Positions 1 through 10,048 of a DNA stretch of 64,000 nucleotides are shown piece after piece; the first letter of the stretch is position 1; each line of letters starts with the position of its first letter. Both the position numbers and the translations under genes were made by a program. The notes beneath the pieces were generated by a model, which made no database searches, was not told where the DNA came from, and saw nothing but the letters and a program-made list of their open reading frames with translations. This stretch comes from Ideonella sp. A 288 (GTDB taxonomy: Bacteria; Pseudomonadota; Gammaproteobacteria; Burkholderiales; Burkholderiaceae_C), in assembly GCF_002198735.1 (NCBI RefSeq), contig NZ_MWLO01000117.1, forward strand, positions 37,476 through 101,475. Reading direction: 5' to 3'.

Positions 1-1316
1 ACCGCGCGGTGCCCGGCGAATACGACGACTACATCGCTCGGCCCAAGCCCAACGGCTACCAGAGCCTGCACACGGTGGTGCTGGGCGACGACGGCCGGCC
101 GGTGGAGGTGCAGATCCGCACGACCGCGATGCACGAGCATGCCGAGCATGGTGTGGCCGCGCACTGGGCCTACAAGGAGGCCGGTGCCAAGGGCTATGCC
201 GGTGTCACTGCCGCCGGCGACTTCGAGGAGCGCGTGGCCGAGGCCCGCAAGGCGGTGCTGCGCCAGTTGCTGGCTTGGGAGCGCGACTATGCCGGCCAGG
301 CCACCGAAGGCCCGTCTTTCGAAGACCGCATCTACGTCTTCACGCCCCAGGCCACGGTGATCGAACTGCCGGCCGGTGCCACGCCGGTGGATTTCGCCTA
401 CAGCCTGCACACCGACCTGGGCCACCGCTGCCGCGGCGCCCGCGTCGACGGCGCCATGGTGCCGCTGAACACGCCGCTGGCCAATGGGCAGACGGTCGAG
501 GTGATCGCGGCCAAGGAGGGCGCGCCGTCGCTCGACTGGCTGAACGCCGAACTGGGCTACCTCAAGAGCCACCGGGCGCGGTCCAAGGTGCGGGCCTGGT
601 TCAACGTGCAGGCGCTGTCCAACACGGTGGCGCGCGGGCGCGAGCTGGTCGAGAAGCTGCTGCAGCGCGAGGGACGGACGTCGCTGAAGCTGGACGACCT
701 GGCCGCGCAGCTGGGCTTCAAGGGCGCCGACGCGCTGTTCGAGGTGGTCGGCAAGGACGAGTACTCGCTGCGCCACATCGAACTGCTGCTGCGCCCGCCC
801 GAACCGGTGCCTGGCGAAGAAGAGACCATCCACCTCAAGCGCGCCCGCGCCACCGATGGCGGCGTGCTGGTGGTGGGCGTCGAGTCCCTGCTCACCACGC
901 TGGCCAAGTGCTGCCGGCCCGCGCCGCCCGATGCCATTGCGGGCTATGTCACGCGGGGCAAAGGGGTGGCCATCCACCGCGCGGGCTGCAGCAACTTCCG
1001 GCACATGGCCGAGCAGTCGCCGGGCCGCGTCATCGCAGTGGCCTGGGGCCACGTGCCGGCGGGCCGCGATGCCGCCTACCCGGTGGACGTGCTGGTCGAG
1101 GCGAACGATCGCTCGGGCCTGCTGCGCGACATCTCCGAGGTCTTCGCCAAGGAGAAGATGAACGTCACCGGCGTGCACACGCAATCGGTCAAGGACGCGA
1201 GCGGCGGCACGGCCTACATGACCTTCACCATCGAGGTCGGCGATGCATCGCGCCTGGCGGCGGTGCTGCGCCTGGTGGCGCAGGTGCCGGGCATCCGTCA
1301 CGCCCGGCGCCGCTGA
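1..1316 (+). CDS. relA: (p)ppGpp synthetase RelA, C-terminal part (5' end outside window)
   Basis: Makes the stringent-response alarmone (p)ppGpp from GTP/GDP and ATP, normally when bound to stalled ribosomes. The reading frame is open from the window edge, so the gene starts upstream; the GTG at 9 is internal. Visible parts: the end of the synthetase domain ([26 protein letters not shown]), a TGS domain beginning at IYVFTPQ, a helical region, a zinc-finger-like CC...C segment ([14 protein letters not shown]) and a C-terminal ACT domain ([13 protein letters not shown]). [16 protein letters not shown] is the RelA form; SpoT has a different residue pattern there. The hydrolase-like domain is not visible, so its activity cannot be judged. 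tRNA-Val follows 42 bases downstream. Confidence 0.93.
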   Translation, partial: RAVPGEYDDYIARPKPNGYQSLHTVVLGDDGRPVEVQIRTTAMHEHAEHGVAAHWAYKEAGAKGYAGVTAAGDFEERVAEARKAVLRQLLAWERDYAGQATEGPSFEDRIYVFTPQATVIELPAGATPVDFAYSLHTDLGHRCRGARVDGAMVPLNTPLANGQTVEVIAAKEGAPSLDWLNAELGYLKSHRARSKVRAWFNVQALSNTVARGRELVEKLLQREGRTSLKLDDLAAQLGFKGADALFEVVGKDEYSLRHIELLLRPPEPVPGEEETIHLKRARATDGGVLVVGVESLLTTLAKCCRPAPPDAIAGYVTRGKGVAIHRAGCSNFRHMAEQSPGRVIAVAWGHVPAGRDAAYPVDVLVEANDRSGLLRDISEVFAKEKMNVTGVHTQSVKDASGGTAYMTFTIEVGDASRLAAVLRLVAQVPGIRHARRR

Positions 1317-1340
1317 CTGGATGGCGCTGAAAAACGATGG

Positions 1341-1346
1341 TATAGT
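1341..1346 (+). promoter_or_regulatory. Probable -10 element for tRNA-Val
   Basis: TATAGT lies 12 bases before the tRNA 5' end, a good sigma-70 -10 match at suitable distance. The -35 position carries only a weak match (TGGATG, 17-base spacer). It gives the tRNA its own promoter just after the relA stop. Confidence 0.45.
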
Positions 1347-1358
1347 CTTGGGCTTCGC

Positions 1359-1435
1359 AGGCGCGTAGCTCAGCTGGTTAGAGCACCACCTTGACATGGT
1401 GGGGGTCGTTGGTTCGAGTCCAATCGCGCCTACCA
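1359..1435 (+). tRNA. tRNA-Val (anticodon GAC)
   Basis: A complete cloverleaf is visible. Acceptor stem AGGCGCG (1359-1365) pairs with CGCGCCT (1425-1431), with discriminator A and an encoded CCA (1433-1435). The D arm contains AGCTCAGCTGGTTAGAGC; the anticodon stem CCACC/GGTGG flanks the loop TTGACAT, anticodon GAC, which reads GUC/GUU valine codons. The T arm contains GGTTCGAGTCC. Confidence 0.98.
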
Positions 1436-1442
1436 AATTGGA

Positions 1443-1480
1443 AGGCCCCGGGGTGCAAGCCCCGGGGCCTCGTCGTTTGA
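1443..1480 (+). terminator. Rho-independent terminator after tRNA-Val
   Basis: A perfect 11-bp stem, AGGCCCCGGGG (1443-1453) with CCCCGGGGCCT (1460-1470) and a 6-base loop, is followed by a short T-containing stretch (CGTCGTTTG). It sits just after the tRNA CCA end. Confidence 0.85.
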
Positions 1481-1503
1481 GGGCCTGTCGTTGTCGCGGC
1501 CCA

Positions 1504-1517
1504 GAGGCAGGTGCCTC
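1504..1517. repeat. Short palindrome GAGGCA-GG-TGCCTC
   Basis: A perfect 6-bp inverted repeat with a 2-base centre lies about 60 bases upstream of the 55-residue protein gene. It could be an operator or chance in this GC-rich sequence; no cognate regulator is evident. Confidence 0.3.
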
Positions 1518-1577
1518 GACCGCGACGGCGCCTGTGGCCTAATCCCAGGTTTTTAGAACACATCAACGGAGCCCTTC

Positions 1578-1745
1578 ATGGCCATCAAGATCAGGACCGA
1601 AGCCGACCGCAAAGCCACGCCGCGTCCGCCCACCATCCCCGGTACCACGCTCACCGTGCACCGCGGCCAGAAGAGCAGCCTCGAGCGCGGCTCGCACACG
1701 CGCAGCAAGAAGAACCCGGGCAAGCGGCCGCACAAAGGCGGCTGA
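1578..1745 (+). CDS. Small basic protein of 55 residues, function unknown
   Basis: ATG at 1578 follows AACGGAG with a spacing of 6-7 bases, a convincing ribosome-binding site. The product is 55 residues, starting MAIKIRTEADRK and ending in a strongly basic glycine-rich tail (RSKKNPGKRPHKGG). It has no signal peptide or membrane segment. Its charge suggests nucleic-acid or ribosome binding, which is inference only. It stands alone between the tRNA-Val terminator and the FAD-dehydrogenase gene, about 107 bases before the latter's start. I do not recognise a named family. Support: strong RBS, codon use like the neighbours and a free-standing position. Confidence 0.7.
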   Translation: MAIKIRTEADRKATPRPPTIPGTTLTVHRGQKSSLERGSHTRSKKNPGKRPHKGG

Positions 1746-1787
1746 TTCTGGTGGTTGATCCCCTCGGTTGATCGGGACGACCGACCC

Positions 1788-1813
1788 GACCGACCGTTCC
1801 GACCGACCATTCC
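1788..1813. repeat. Tandem 13-bp direct repeat
   Basis: GACCGACCGTTCC (1788-1800) is followed directly by GACCGACCATTCC (1801-1813), one mismatch, with a further partial GACCGACC-like copy just upstream. It lies in the leader of the FAD-dehydrogenase gene. If translated it would give a low-complexity TDPTDRSDRP stretch, which argues that the ATG at 1768 is not the start. Confidence 0.6.
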
Positions 1814-1851
1814 ATTCGTCGGGCCGGGCGCTTTCCCCGACCGCCGCACCC

Positions 1852-3528
1852 ATGCTGCGCATCACCGAACTGCGCCTGCCGCTGGACCACGCCGACGACG
1901 CCCTGCGCACGGCGATCTTGGCGCGGCTGGGCCTCCCCGACGCCGCGCTGTCGGCGTTCACCGTCTTCAAGCGCAGCTACGACGCGCGCAAGCGCTCGGC
2001 CATCGTCCTGACCTACACGGTCGACTGCACGCTGGCCGACGAGGCTGCCGTGTTGGCCCGGTTTGCAGGCGATCCGCAGGTGCGGCCGTCGCCCGACACC
2101 CGCTATCGCTTCGTCGGCCATGCGCCGGCCGACTTCCATGCCGTCGGGCGCCCGCGTCCGGTGGTGGTGGGCTTCGGGCCGTGCGGCATCTTTGCCGCGC
2201 TGGTGCTGGCGCAGATGGGTCTGCGTCCCATCGTGCTGGAGCGGGGCAAGGCCGTGCGCGAGCGCACGCAGGACACCTGGGGCCTGTGGCGCCGCGGTGT
2301 GCTCGACCCGGAGTCGAACGTGCAGTTCGGCGAGGGCGGGGCCGGCACCTTCTCGGACGGCAAGCTCTGGAGCCAGATCAGCGACCCGCGGCACCTCACG
2401 CGCAAGGTGCTGACCGAGTTCGTGAAGGCCGGTGCCCCGGAGGAGATCCTCTACGTCGCGAAGCCGCACATCGGCACCTTCCGCCTGGTGGGCATGGTCG
2501 AGAAGATGCGGGCCGAGATCGAGTTGCTCGGCGGCGAGGTGCGCTTCCAGCAGCGCGTCACCGACCTGCTGGTCGAGGACGGACAGGTCCGCGGTCTGAC
2601 GCTGGCCTCGGGCGAAACCCTGCGCGCCGACCACGTGGTGCTGGCACTCGGCCACAGCGCCCGCGACACCTTCGAGATGCTGCAGCGGCGCGGCGTGTTC
2701 CTGGAACCCAAGCCGTTCTCGATCGGCTTCCGCATCGAGCACCCGCAGAGCCTGATCGACAAGGCGCGCTTCGGCGCCCACGCCGGGCACCCGCTGCTGG
2801 GCGCCGCCGACTACAAGCTCGTGCACCACGCTGGCAACGGGCGCTCGGTCTACAGTTTCTGCATGTGCCCCGGCGGCACGGTGGTGGCGGCCACGTCGGA
2901 AGTCGACCGCGTCGTCACCAACGGCATGAGCCAGTATTCGCGCAACGAGCGCAACGCCAACGCCGGCATCGTGGTGGGCATCTCGCCGCAGGACTACCGG
3001 CGCGATCCGGGCGCCAGCGGCCCGGTCGATCCGCTCGACGGCATGGCCTTCCAGCGCGTCTGGGAGTCGCGGGCCTTCGAACTGGGCGGCGGTGGCTACC
3101 GGGCGCCCGGCCAGCTGGTCGGTGATTTTCTGAAGGGCCGGCCCTCCCGGGCACTGGGCAGCGTGGAACCGTCGTACACGCCGGGCGTCCACCTCACCAA
3201 CCTGGACGAGCCGGGGTGCGGGAGCCTGCCCGACTACGCGCTGGCGGCCATCCGCGAGGCCTTGCCGGCCTTCGAGCGGCAGATCAAAGGGTTCTCGATG
3301 GCGGACGCGGTGCTCACCGGCGTCGAGACCCGCACCTCGTCGCCGCTGCGCATCACCCGCGGCAAGGATTTCCAGAGCCTCAACGTGGCCGGGCTCTACC
3401 CGGCGGGCGAGGGGGCGGGCTACGCGGGCGGCATCATGTCGGCCGGTGTTGACGGCATCGAGGTGGCCGAAGCAGTGGCCCGGCGGATACTGCCTGTCGA
3501 GGCGTCCGGACCGACCCTGACGGGGTAA
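1852..3528 (+). CDS. FAD-dependent dehydrogenase (COG2509-type oxidoreductase)
   Basis: A 558-residue flavoprotein of the uncharacterised COG2509 group of FAD-dependent dehydrogenases; the substrate is unknown. The N-terminal ~90 residues form a small domain typical of the group (KRSYDARKRSAIVLTY). The dinucleotide-binding motif follows (VVVGFGPCGIFAALVLAQ, ending VLERG). EGGAGTFSDGKLWS and the C-terminal GEGAGYAGGIMSAGVDG are flavin-contact motifs of the family. The ATG at 1852 (MLRITELRLPLD) is chosen because homologues begin this way and the in-frame ATG at 1768 would add translated repeat DNA. No strong RBS is visible at 1852. It is followed by phaR in the same direction, 64 bases away with separate signals. 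Confidence 0.85.
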   Translation: MLRITELRLPLDHADDALRTAILARLGLPDAALSAFTVFKRSYDARKRSAIVLTYTVDCTLADEAAVLARFAGDPQVRPSPDTRYRFVGHAPADFHAVGRPRPVVVGFGPCGIFAALVLAQMGLRPIVLERGKAVRERTQDTWGLWRRGVLDPESNVQFGEGGAGTFSDGKLWSQISDPRHLTRKVLTEFVKAGAPEEILYVAKPHIGTFRLVGMVEKMRAEIELLGGEVRFQQRVTDLLVEDGQVRGLTLASGETLRADHVVLALGHSARDTFEMLQRRGVFLEPKPFSIGFRIEHPQSLIDKARFGAHAGHPLLGAADYKLVHHAGNGRSVYSFCMCPGGTVVAATSEVDRVVTNGMSQYSRNERNANAGIVVGISPQDYRRDPGASGPVDPLDGMAFQRVWESRAFELGGGGYRAPGQLVGDFLKGRPSRALGSVEPSYTPGVHLTNLDEPGCGSLPDYALAAIREALPAFERQIKGFSMADAVLTGVETRTSSPLRITRGKDFQSLNVAGLYPAGEGAGYAGGIMSAGVDGIEVAEAVARRILPVEASGPTLTG

Positions 3529-3557
3529 GCCCTTCCGGGTATCGGAGGCCCCATACT

Positions 3558-3563
3558 TAGAAT
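3558..3563 (+). promoter_or_regulatory. phaR: Probable -10 element for phaR
   Basis: TAGAAT sits 30 bases before the phaR ATG and partly overlaps the left arm of the palindrome at 3563-3579. A matching -35 is not clear. Confidence 0.35.
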
Positions 3564-3579
3564 TTGTGCCTCGCACAAA
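3563..3579. promoter_or_regulatory. Perfect palindrome TTTGTGC-CTC-GCACAAA, candidate PhaR operator
   Basis: Two 7-base arms with a 3-base centre form a perfect inverted repeat. It spans the expected transcription start and abuts the phaR Shine-Dalgarno (AAAGGAG, 3577-3583). PhaR regulators are known to repress phasin genes and often their own gene through TGC-containing sites, so this is a good candidate for autoregulation. The assignment to PhaR is inference. Confidence 0.55.
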
Positions 3580-3592
3580 GGAGCAGCCCGAG

Positions 3593-4171
3593 ATGCCAGC
3601 CACCCGCCGCAGCACCGCCCCCAGCGGCACCGAGGACGCAGCCCCCACCGAGATGCGAGTCCTCAAGAAGTACCCGAACCGTCGCCTGTACGACACGCGC
3701 ACCAGCAGCTACATCACGCTGGCCGACGTCAAGCAGATGGTGCTGGGTGCCGAGACCTTCGAGGTGCGTGACGCCAAGTCCGGCGAAGACCTCACCCGCA
3801 GCATCCTGCTGCAGATCATCCTCGAGGAAGAAACCGGCGGCGTGCCGATGTTCAGCACACCGATGCTGGCCAACATCATCCGCTTCTACGGCCACGCCAT
3901 GCAGGGCATGATGGGCAACTACCTCGAGAAGAACCTGCAGACCTTCGTCGAGGTGCAGGCGCGCTTTGCCGAGCAGAGCAAGGGCCTGTACGACCCCAAG
4001 ACCTTCACGCCCGAGACCTGGGCGCAGTTCATGAGCGGGCAGGCGCCGCTGATGCAGGGCCTGATGGGCAACTACCTCGAGCAGAGCAAGAACCTGTTCG
4101 TGCAGATGCAGGAGCAGATGCAGGCCGGCGCGCTGTTCCCCGGCATGCCCGGCTTCGGCGCCAAGCGGTAG
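3593..4171 (+). CDS. phaR: Polyhydroxyalkanoate synthesis regulator PhaR
   Basis: A 192-residue DNA-binding repressor that senses PHA granules and controls phasin and PHA-cycle genes. The N-terminal PHB/PHA accumulation-regulator DNA-binding domain is clear (VLKKYPNRRLYDTRTSSYITLADVK, residues ~20-45). It is followed by the second PHB-accumulation region (ILLQIILEEE, MLANIIRFYG) and a helical methionine/glutamine-rich C-terminus with two similar MGNYLE segments (GMMGNYLEKNL, GLMGNYLEQSK). ATG 3593 has AAAGGAG nine bases upstream; the GTG at 3566 lies inside the palindrome and is not used here. No phaC, phaA or phaB genes are in the window. Likely autoregulated through the palindrome at 3563-3579. 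Confidence 0.93.
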   Translation: MPATRRSTAPSGTEDAAPTEMRVLKKYPNRRLYDTRTSSYITLADVKQMVLGAETFEVRDAKSGEDLTRSILLQIILEEETGGVPMFSTPMLANIIRFYGHAMQGMMGNYLEKNLQTFVEVQARFAEQSKGLYDPKTFTPETWAQFMSGQAPLMQGLMGNYLEQSKNLFVQMQEQMQAGALFPGMPGFGAKR

Positions 4172-4252
4172 CAGCGCCACGGGCCTGCCGGGCGCTGTGC
4201 CAGGCAAGCCCGTGCCGTGCGGCGGCGCTGCGCCGTCGCGGACAATGGCGCC

Positions 4253-5629
4253 ATGCACGACACCTCCACCGCCCGGCCGCCCAAGGTCGGCTTCGTCTCG
4301 CTCGGCTGCCCCAAGGCGCTGACCGATTCCGAACTCATCCTCACGCAGCTGTCCGCCGAAGGCTACGAGACCAGCAAGACCTTCGCAGGCGCCGACCTGG
4401 TGATCGTCAACACCTGCGGCTTCATCGACGACGCGGTGAAGGAAAGCCTGGACACCATCGGCGAGGCCCTGGCCGAGAACGGCAAGGTCATCGTCACAGG
4501 CTGCCTGGGTGCCCGCAGCGGCGACGGGGGTGGCAACCTCGTGCGGCAGGTGCATCCCAAGGTGCTGGCGGTGACCGGCCCGCACGCCACGCAGGAGGTG
4601 ATGGACGCCGTGCACCTGCACGCGCCCAAGCCGCACGACCCCTTCATCGACCTGGTGCCGGCCACCGGCATCAAGCTCACGCCCAAGCACTACGCCTACC
4701 TCAAGATCAGCGAGGGCTGCAACCACCGCTGCACCTTCTGCATCATCCCCAGCATGCGTGGCGATCTGGTGTCGCGGCCGGTGGGCGACGTGCTGGGCGA
4801 GGCCCGCGCGCTGTTCGAGTCCGGCGTGAAGGAACTGCTGGTGGTCAGCCAGGACACCAGCGCCTACGGTGTCGACGTCAAGTACCGCACCGGCTTCTTC
4901 GATGGGCGGCCGGTCAAGACCCGCATGCGCGAGTTGTGCGAGGCGCTGGCCGAACTGGCCCAGCCGCACGGCGCCTGGGTGCGCCTGCACTACGTCTATC
5001 CGTATCCGCACGTCGACGAGGTGCTGCCGCTGATGGCCGCTGGGCGCGTGCTGCCCTACCTGGACGTGCCGTTCCAGCATTCGCACCCCGAGGTGCTCAA
5101 GCGCATGAAGCGGCCGGCCAGCGGCGAGCGCAATCTCGAACGCCTGCTGAAGTGGCGCGAGGCCTGCCCCGAACTGGTCGTGCGCTCCACCTTCATTGCC
5201 GGCTTCCCGGGCGAGACCGAGGCCGAGTTCCAGCACCTGCTCGACTTCGTGCGCGAAGCGCAGATCGACCGCGCGGGCTGCTTCGCCTATTCGCCGGTCG
5301 ATGGCGCAGCGGCCAATGCCCTGGCCGACCCGGTGCCGGCCGAACTGCGCGAGGAACGCCGCGCCCGCTTCATGGCCGTGGCCGAAGACGTCTCGACGCA
5401 GCGCCTTCAGCGCCGCGTGGGCGCCACGATGCAGGTGCTGGTCGACCGCGCGCCGGCCCTGGGCCGCAAGGGCGGCGTCGGCCGCAGCTACGCCGACGCC
5501 CCCGAGATCGACGGCACCGTCCGCCTGCTGCCGCCCGAAAAGGCCTCGAAGACCCTCAAGGTCGGCGAGTTCACCCGCGCCCGCATCGTGGCCGTCGACG
5601 GCCACGACCTCGTCGGCCAACCCGTCTGA
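4253..5629 (+). CDS. rimO: Ribosomal protein S12 methylthiotransferase RimO
   Basis: A radical-SAM enzyme that adds a methylthio group to the conserved aspartate of ribosomal protein S12. The 458-residue length is normal. The N-terminal UPF0004 domain has the three auxiliary-cluster cysteines C19 (SLGCPK), C55 (NTCGF) and C84 (TGCLGAR). The radical-SAM CX3CX2C motif is C156/C160/C163 (CNHRCTFC), and a C-terminal TRAM domain ends the protein. [12 protein letters not shown] is the RimO rather than MiaB signature. ATG 4253 places the first motif at the usual distance; a longer frame from 4217 would add an unconserved arginine-rich leader. The lyase gene starts 13 bases after the stop, so co-transcription is likely. 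Confidence 0.96.
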   Translation: MHDTSTARPPKVGFVSLGCPKALTDSELILTQLSAEGYETSKTFAGADLVIVNTCGFIDDAVKESLDTIGEALAENGKVIVTGCLGARSGDGGGNLVRQVHPKVLAVTGPHATQEVMDAVHLHAPKPHDPFIDLVPATGIKLTPKHYAYLKISEGCNHRCTFCIIPSMRGDLVSRPVGDVLGEARALFESGVKELLVVSQDTSAYGVDVKYRTGFFDGRPVKTRMRELCEALAELAQPHGAWVRLHYVYPYPHVDEVLPLMAAGRVLPYLDVPFQHSHPEVLKRMKRPASGERNLERLLKWREACPELVVRSTFIAGFPGETEAEFQHLLDFVREAQIDRAGCFAYSPVDGAAANALADPVPAELREERRARFMAVAEDVSTQRLQRRVGATMQVLVDRAPALGRKGGVGRSYADAPEIDGTVRLLPPEKASKTLKVGEFTRARIVAVDGHDLVGQPV

Positions 5630-5642
5630 AACCGCCCCCGCC

Positions 5643-6818
5643 ATGTCCAAGCCGCTCAGCGACCTCGTCACCGACCTGATCCACCACGACTACCAGCCGC
5701 CCGCCGGTTGGGCCGCCGTGCCGCCAGGGGTCTTCAAGGCCTCGACCGTGATGTTCTCCAACGTGGCCGCGCTGCGCGCCCGCACCTGGAAGAGCAAGGC
5801 CGGCTACACCTACGGCCTGCACGGCACGCCGACCACCTTCACGCTCGAGGAGCGCATCGCCACGCTCGAAGGCGGCCGATTCTGCGTGCTGGCGCCCAGC
5901 GGACTGGCGGCGATCACGATGGTCAACGTGGGCCTGCTGCAGCAGGGCGACGAGGTGCTGCTGCCCGACAACGTGTATGGCCCGTCGAAGGAAATGGCCC
6001 GCACGCTGCTGGCCGGCTGGGGCATCGGGCACCAGCTCTACGACCCGATGGACCCGGACGATCTGGCACGCCGCATCGGCACGCGCACCAGGCTGGTGTG
6101 GCTGGAGGCCCCCGGCTCGGTGACGATGGAGTTTCCCGACCTGCGTGGCCTGATCGCCGTGGCGCGCGAGCGCGGCGTGACGACGGCGCTGGACAACACC
6201 TGGGGCGCCGGCCTGGCGTTCGGCGCCTTCGACCTGGGCGTGGACATCTCGATGCATGCGCTGACCAAGTACCCGTCGGGCGGCGCCGACGTGCTGATGG
6301 GCTCCGTCGTCACCCGCGACGAATCGCTGCACCACCGCATCCTGCAGGCCCATGGCCGGCTGGGCGTGGGGGTGGCGGCCAACGACGCCGAGACCGTGCT
6401 GCGCTCGCTGCCGACCATCGCGCTGCGCTACCACGCGCACGACGCGGCCGCGCGCGAACTGGCGCTGTTCCTCGGCCGGCAACCGACGGTGCGGCAGGTG
6501 CTGCACCCGGCGCTGCCGGGTTCGCCCGGCCACGCCCATTGGGCCGCCACCTGCACCGCGGCCGCCGGGCTGTTCTCGGTGATGCTCGACCCGGCCATCG
6601 CGCCCGAGCGCGTCGATGCCTTCGTCGACGCGCTGCGCCGGTTCAAGATTGGCTATTCGTGGGGCGGTCCGGTCAGCCTGGTGGTGCCCTACGACCTGCC
6701 CTCCATGCGATCCGACACATCGTCGCTGCCCGGTCATCTGGTGCGCTTCTCGATCGGGCTGGAGTCCGTGGCAGACTTGCGGGCCGACCTGGCGCAAGCG
6801 CTCGAGCAATTGGGCTGA
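5643..6818 (+). CDS. metC: Cystathionine beta-lyase (PLP enzyme)
   Basis: A 391-residue enzyme of the Cys/Met-metabolism PLP family. It is expected to cleave cystathionine to homocysteine, pyruvate and ammonia in methionine synthesis. Family marks are YTYGLHGTPTTF near residue 55, SGLAAITM near 86, the cofactor-ring aspartate D184 (ALDNTWGAG) and the Schiff-base lysine K209 (HALTKYPSGG). The start ATG 5643 follows rimO by 13 bases. The length and sequence are of the short beta-lyase type; a gamma-synthase or gamma-lyase role cannot be fully excluded from sequence alone. Confidence 0.88.
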   Translation: MSKPLSDLVTDLIHHDYQPPAGWAAVPPGVFKASTVMFSNVAALRARTWKSKAGYTYGLHGTPTTFTLEERIATLEGGRFCVLAPSGLAAITMVNVGLLQQGDEVLLPDNVYGPSKEMARTLLAGWGIGHQLYDPMDPDDLARRIGTRTRLVWLEAPGSVTMEFPDLRGLIAVARERGVTTALDNTWGAGLAFGAFDLGVDISMHALTKYPSGGADVLMGSVVTRDESLHHRILQAHGRLGVGVAANDAETVLRSLPTIALRYHAHDAAARELALFLGRQPTVRQVLHPALPGSPGHAHWAATCTAAAGLFSVMLDPAIAPERVDAFVDALRRFKIGYSWGGPVSLVVPYDLPSMRSDTSSLPGHLVRFSIGLESVADLRADLAQALEQLG

Positions 6819-6846
6819 CACGCGCCGGGTCGTCGCCCACCCAGCC

Positions 6847-7761
6847 ATGCACGACGCACCCACCATCGCACTGACCAAGAGCGACATCACGCTCTTCCAG
6901 AACCTGGGCGGTCCGGGGCGCCGACCCTGCCTGATCCTTTACAGCGGCGCCGACACCGGGCGCCCTTTCGCGCTCGACGCCGGGCGGGTGGTCATCGGCC
7001 GCGCGCCCGATGCGGCGGTCCACATCGACAGCCCGGGCCTGAGCCGGCGCCATGCCGAATTGACGGTGAGCGACGAGGCCGTCACGCTGCGCGACCTGGG
7101 GTCGTTCAACGGCACGCATGTCAACGACCGCCGCATCGACGGCGAGGTGGCGCTGCGCGAAGGCGATCTGGTGCGCCTGGGCGACCTGCTGTTCAAGTTC
7201 TACGAGCACCACAGCCTCGACGCCGCGCTGCACGACCGCGTCTACCGCCTTGCCACCATCGACGCCGGCACCGAGGTCTTCAACCGCCGCTACCTGTTCG
7301 ACACGCTGCGGCGCGAGTTTCGCCTGGCCAAGGGTGACCGGCGGGCGCTGAGCGTGGTCTGCTACGACCTCGACCATTTCAAGGCTGTCAACGACACCTA
7401 CGGCCACCCGGCCGGCGACAAGGTGCTGCGCGAGAGCGCCACCGCCGTGCGCCATGCACTGATGGGCGTGGGCGTTCTGGGCCGCCTGGGGGGCGAGGAG
7501 TTCGCGGTGGTCCTGCCGCATGTCGAGCATGGCCCGGCCACCGAATTGGCCGAACGCCTGCGCGCGACCGTGGCCGACCATGTGTTCGTGCTGCCGGCGC
7601 CGGGTGCGCCGGCCGGTGCCACCGCCGTGCACCGCCAGACCATCTCGCTGGGCGTGGCCTCGTTGACCGAGACCATGCAGGAGGTCATCGACCTCTTCGA
7701 GGCCGCCGATCGCCGGCTTTATGCCGCCAAGGCGGGCGGTCGCGACCGAGTGGGTTCGTAG
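6847..7761 (+). CDS. FHA domain diguanylate cyclase (GGEEF)
   Basis: A soluble 304-residue protein joining a phosphothreonine-binding FHA domain (residues ~45-115; GR at 51-52, SRRH at 66-69, FNGTHVN at 87-93) to a GGDEF domain (residues ~135-300) with an intact GGEEF at 215-219. It should make cyclic-di-GMP from GTP. Metal and substrate residues are present (YDLDHFKAVNDTYGHPAGD). The usual RxxD inhibitory site five residues before GGEEF is missing, which suggests no product feedback at that site. The FHA domain implies control by protein phosphorylation. It is convergent with argG, seven bases apart. A second FHA protein, TagH, lies in the T6SS cluster. Confidence 0.9.
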   Translation: MHDAPTIALTKSDITLFQNLGGPGRRPCLILYSGADTGRPFALDAGRVVIGRAPDAAVHIDSPGLSRRHAELTVSDEAVTLRDLGSFNGTHVNDRRIDGEVALREGDLVRLGDLLFKFYEHHSLDAALHDRVYRLATIDAGTEVFNRRYLFDTLRREFRLAKGDRRALSVVCYDLDHFKAVNDTYGHPAGDKVLRESATAVRHALMGVGVLGRLGGEEFAVVLPHVEHGPATELAERLRATVADHVFVLPAPGAPAGATAVHRQTISLGVASLTETMQEVIDLFEAADRRLYAAKAGGRDRVGS

Positions 7762-7768
7762 CCCGCGT

Positions 7769-9154
<1,386 letters not shown>

Positions 9155-9159
<5 letters not shown>

Positions 9160-10048
9160 GTCGGTCGACCGGTCCGGTCGGCCGCCGCGGCAGCAGCCCG
9201 GTGGCCAGGGCGGTGCCGGCCAGGATGACCGCACAGCCCAGCACCATCGGCACCGTGAGGCGCTCGCCCAGGAACACCGCCCCCCAGGCCACCGCGAACG
9301 CGGGCACCAGGTAGGTGACGGTCATCGCGAAGGCCGGGCCGGCGTGGGCAATGAGGCGGAAGTACAGGATGTAGGCCAACCCGGTGCACAGCGCGGACAG
9401 CGCCGCCAGCATGGCCCACGCCTGCAGGCCGGGTGGTGTGGCGGGCCAGGTGAGGGCGGCCGGTGCGGCCAGGGCGAGCGCGGCGAACAACTGGCTGCCG
9501 GTGGCCACGGCCAGCGATGGCACGCCCGACAAGCGCCGCCGCGTGAAACTGGCCGAGAAGCCGTACAGCAACGGTGCGGCCAGGCAGGCGGCCACCGCCA
9601 GGGCCGGGCCGCCGGCGGCGGTGTCGCCGGCTTTCACCCAGGCCAATGCGCTGACGCCGCCGAAGCCGGTCAGCAGCCCGGCCACACGCCAGGCGGTGAG
9701 AGATTCGCGCAGCCACAGCCACGCGATCAGCGCGCCGAACAGCGGCGTGGCGGCATTGAACACCGCGGCCAGCCCACCGGTGAGGTGCAGGGCGGCGTAG
9801 CCGAACAGCGCGAAGGGCAGGGCCGAGTTGGCCAGGCCCACCACCAGCAGGTCGGGCCAGCGCTCGATCAGCAGCCTCGACTGGCCGCGCCAGTGCAGCA
9901 AGGGCCACAGCAGAGCGGTGGCGCCGGCGACGCGCAGGGCTGCCATCGCCCACGGCCCAAAGGCGGGTGCCGTGATGCGCATGAACAGGAACGACGCGCC
10001 CCAGAGGGCGGCGAGCAGCAGCAGATCGCGCGTGTCGGAGCGTCTCAA
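9155..10048 (-). CDS. EamA/DMT-family inner-membrane transporter
   Basis: A hydrophobic 297-residue protein with about ten membrane segments and the internal duplication of the drug/metabolite transporter (EamA) superfamily: first half LLLAALWGASFLFMRI, second half AMLAALSALCTGLAYILYF, ending in LGERLTVPMVLGCAVILAG. The likely role is export or uptake of a small metabolite; the substrate is unknown. The start appears to be TTG at 10048, overlapping the TGA stop of ogt (TTGA) with GAGGGG upstream. That implies translational coupling. No ATG or GTG start is available nearby. Confidence 0.82.

Noticed and set aside
1768..1851. N-terminal extension of the FAD-dependent dehydrogenase from ATG 1768
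   Set aside because: It would translate the CGACC-rich tandem repeat; the family N-terminus starts at 1852.
1651..3702. Minus-strand open frame opposite the FAD-dependent dehydrogenase
   Set aside because: Shadow of a real gene; translation rich in H, A, R and G without motifs.
4177..4215. GC-rich inverted repeats between phaR and rimO as a terminator
   Set aside because: Imperfect arms with a long loop and no T-run.
3557..5671. Minus-strand open frame opposite phaR and rimO
   Set aside because: Covers two strongly identified plus-strand genes and shows no recognisable motif.
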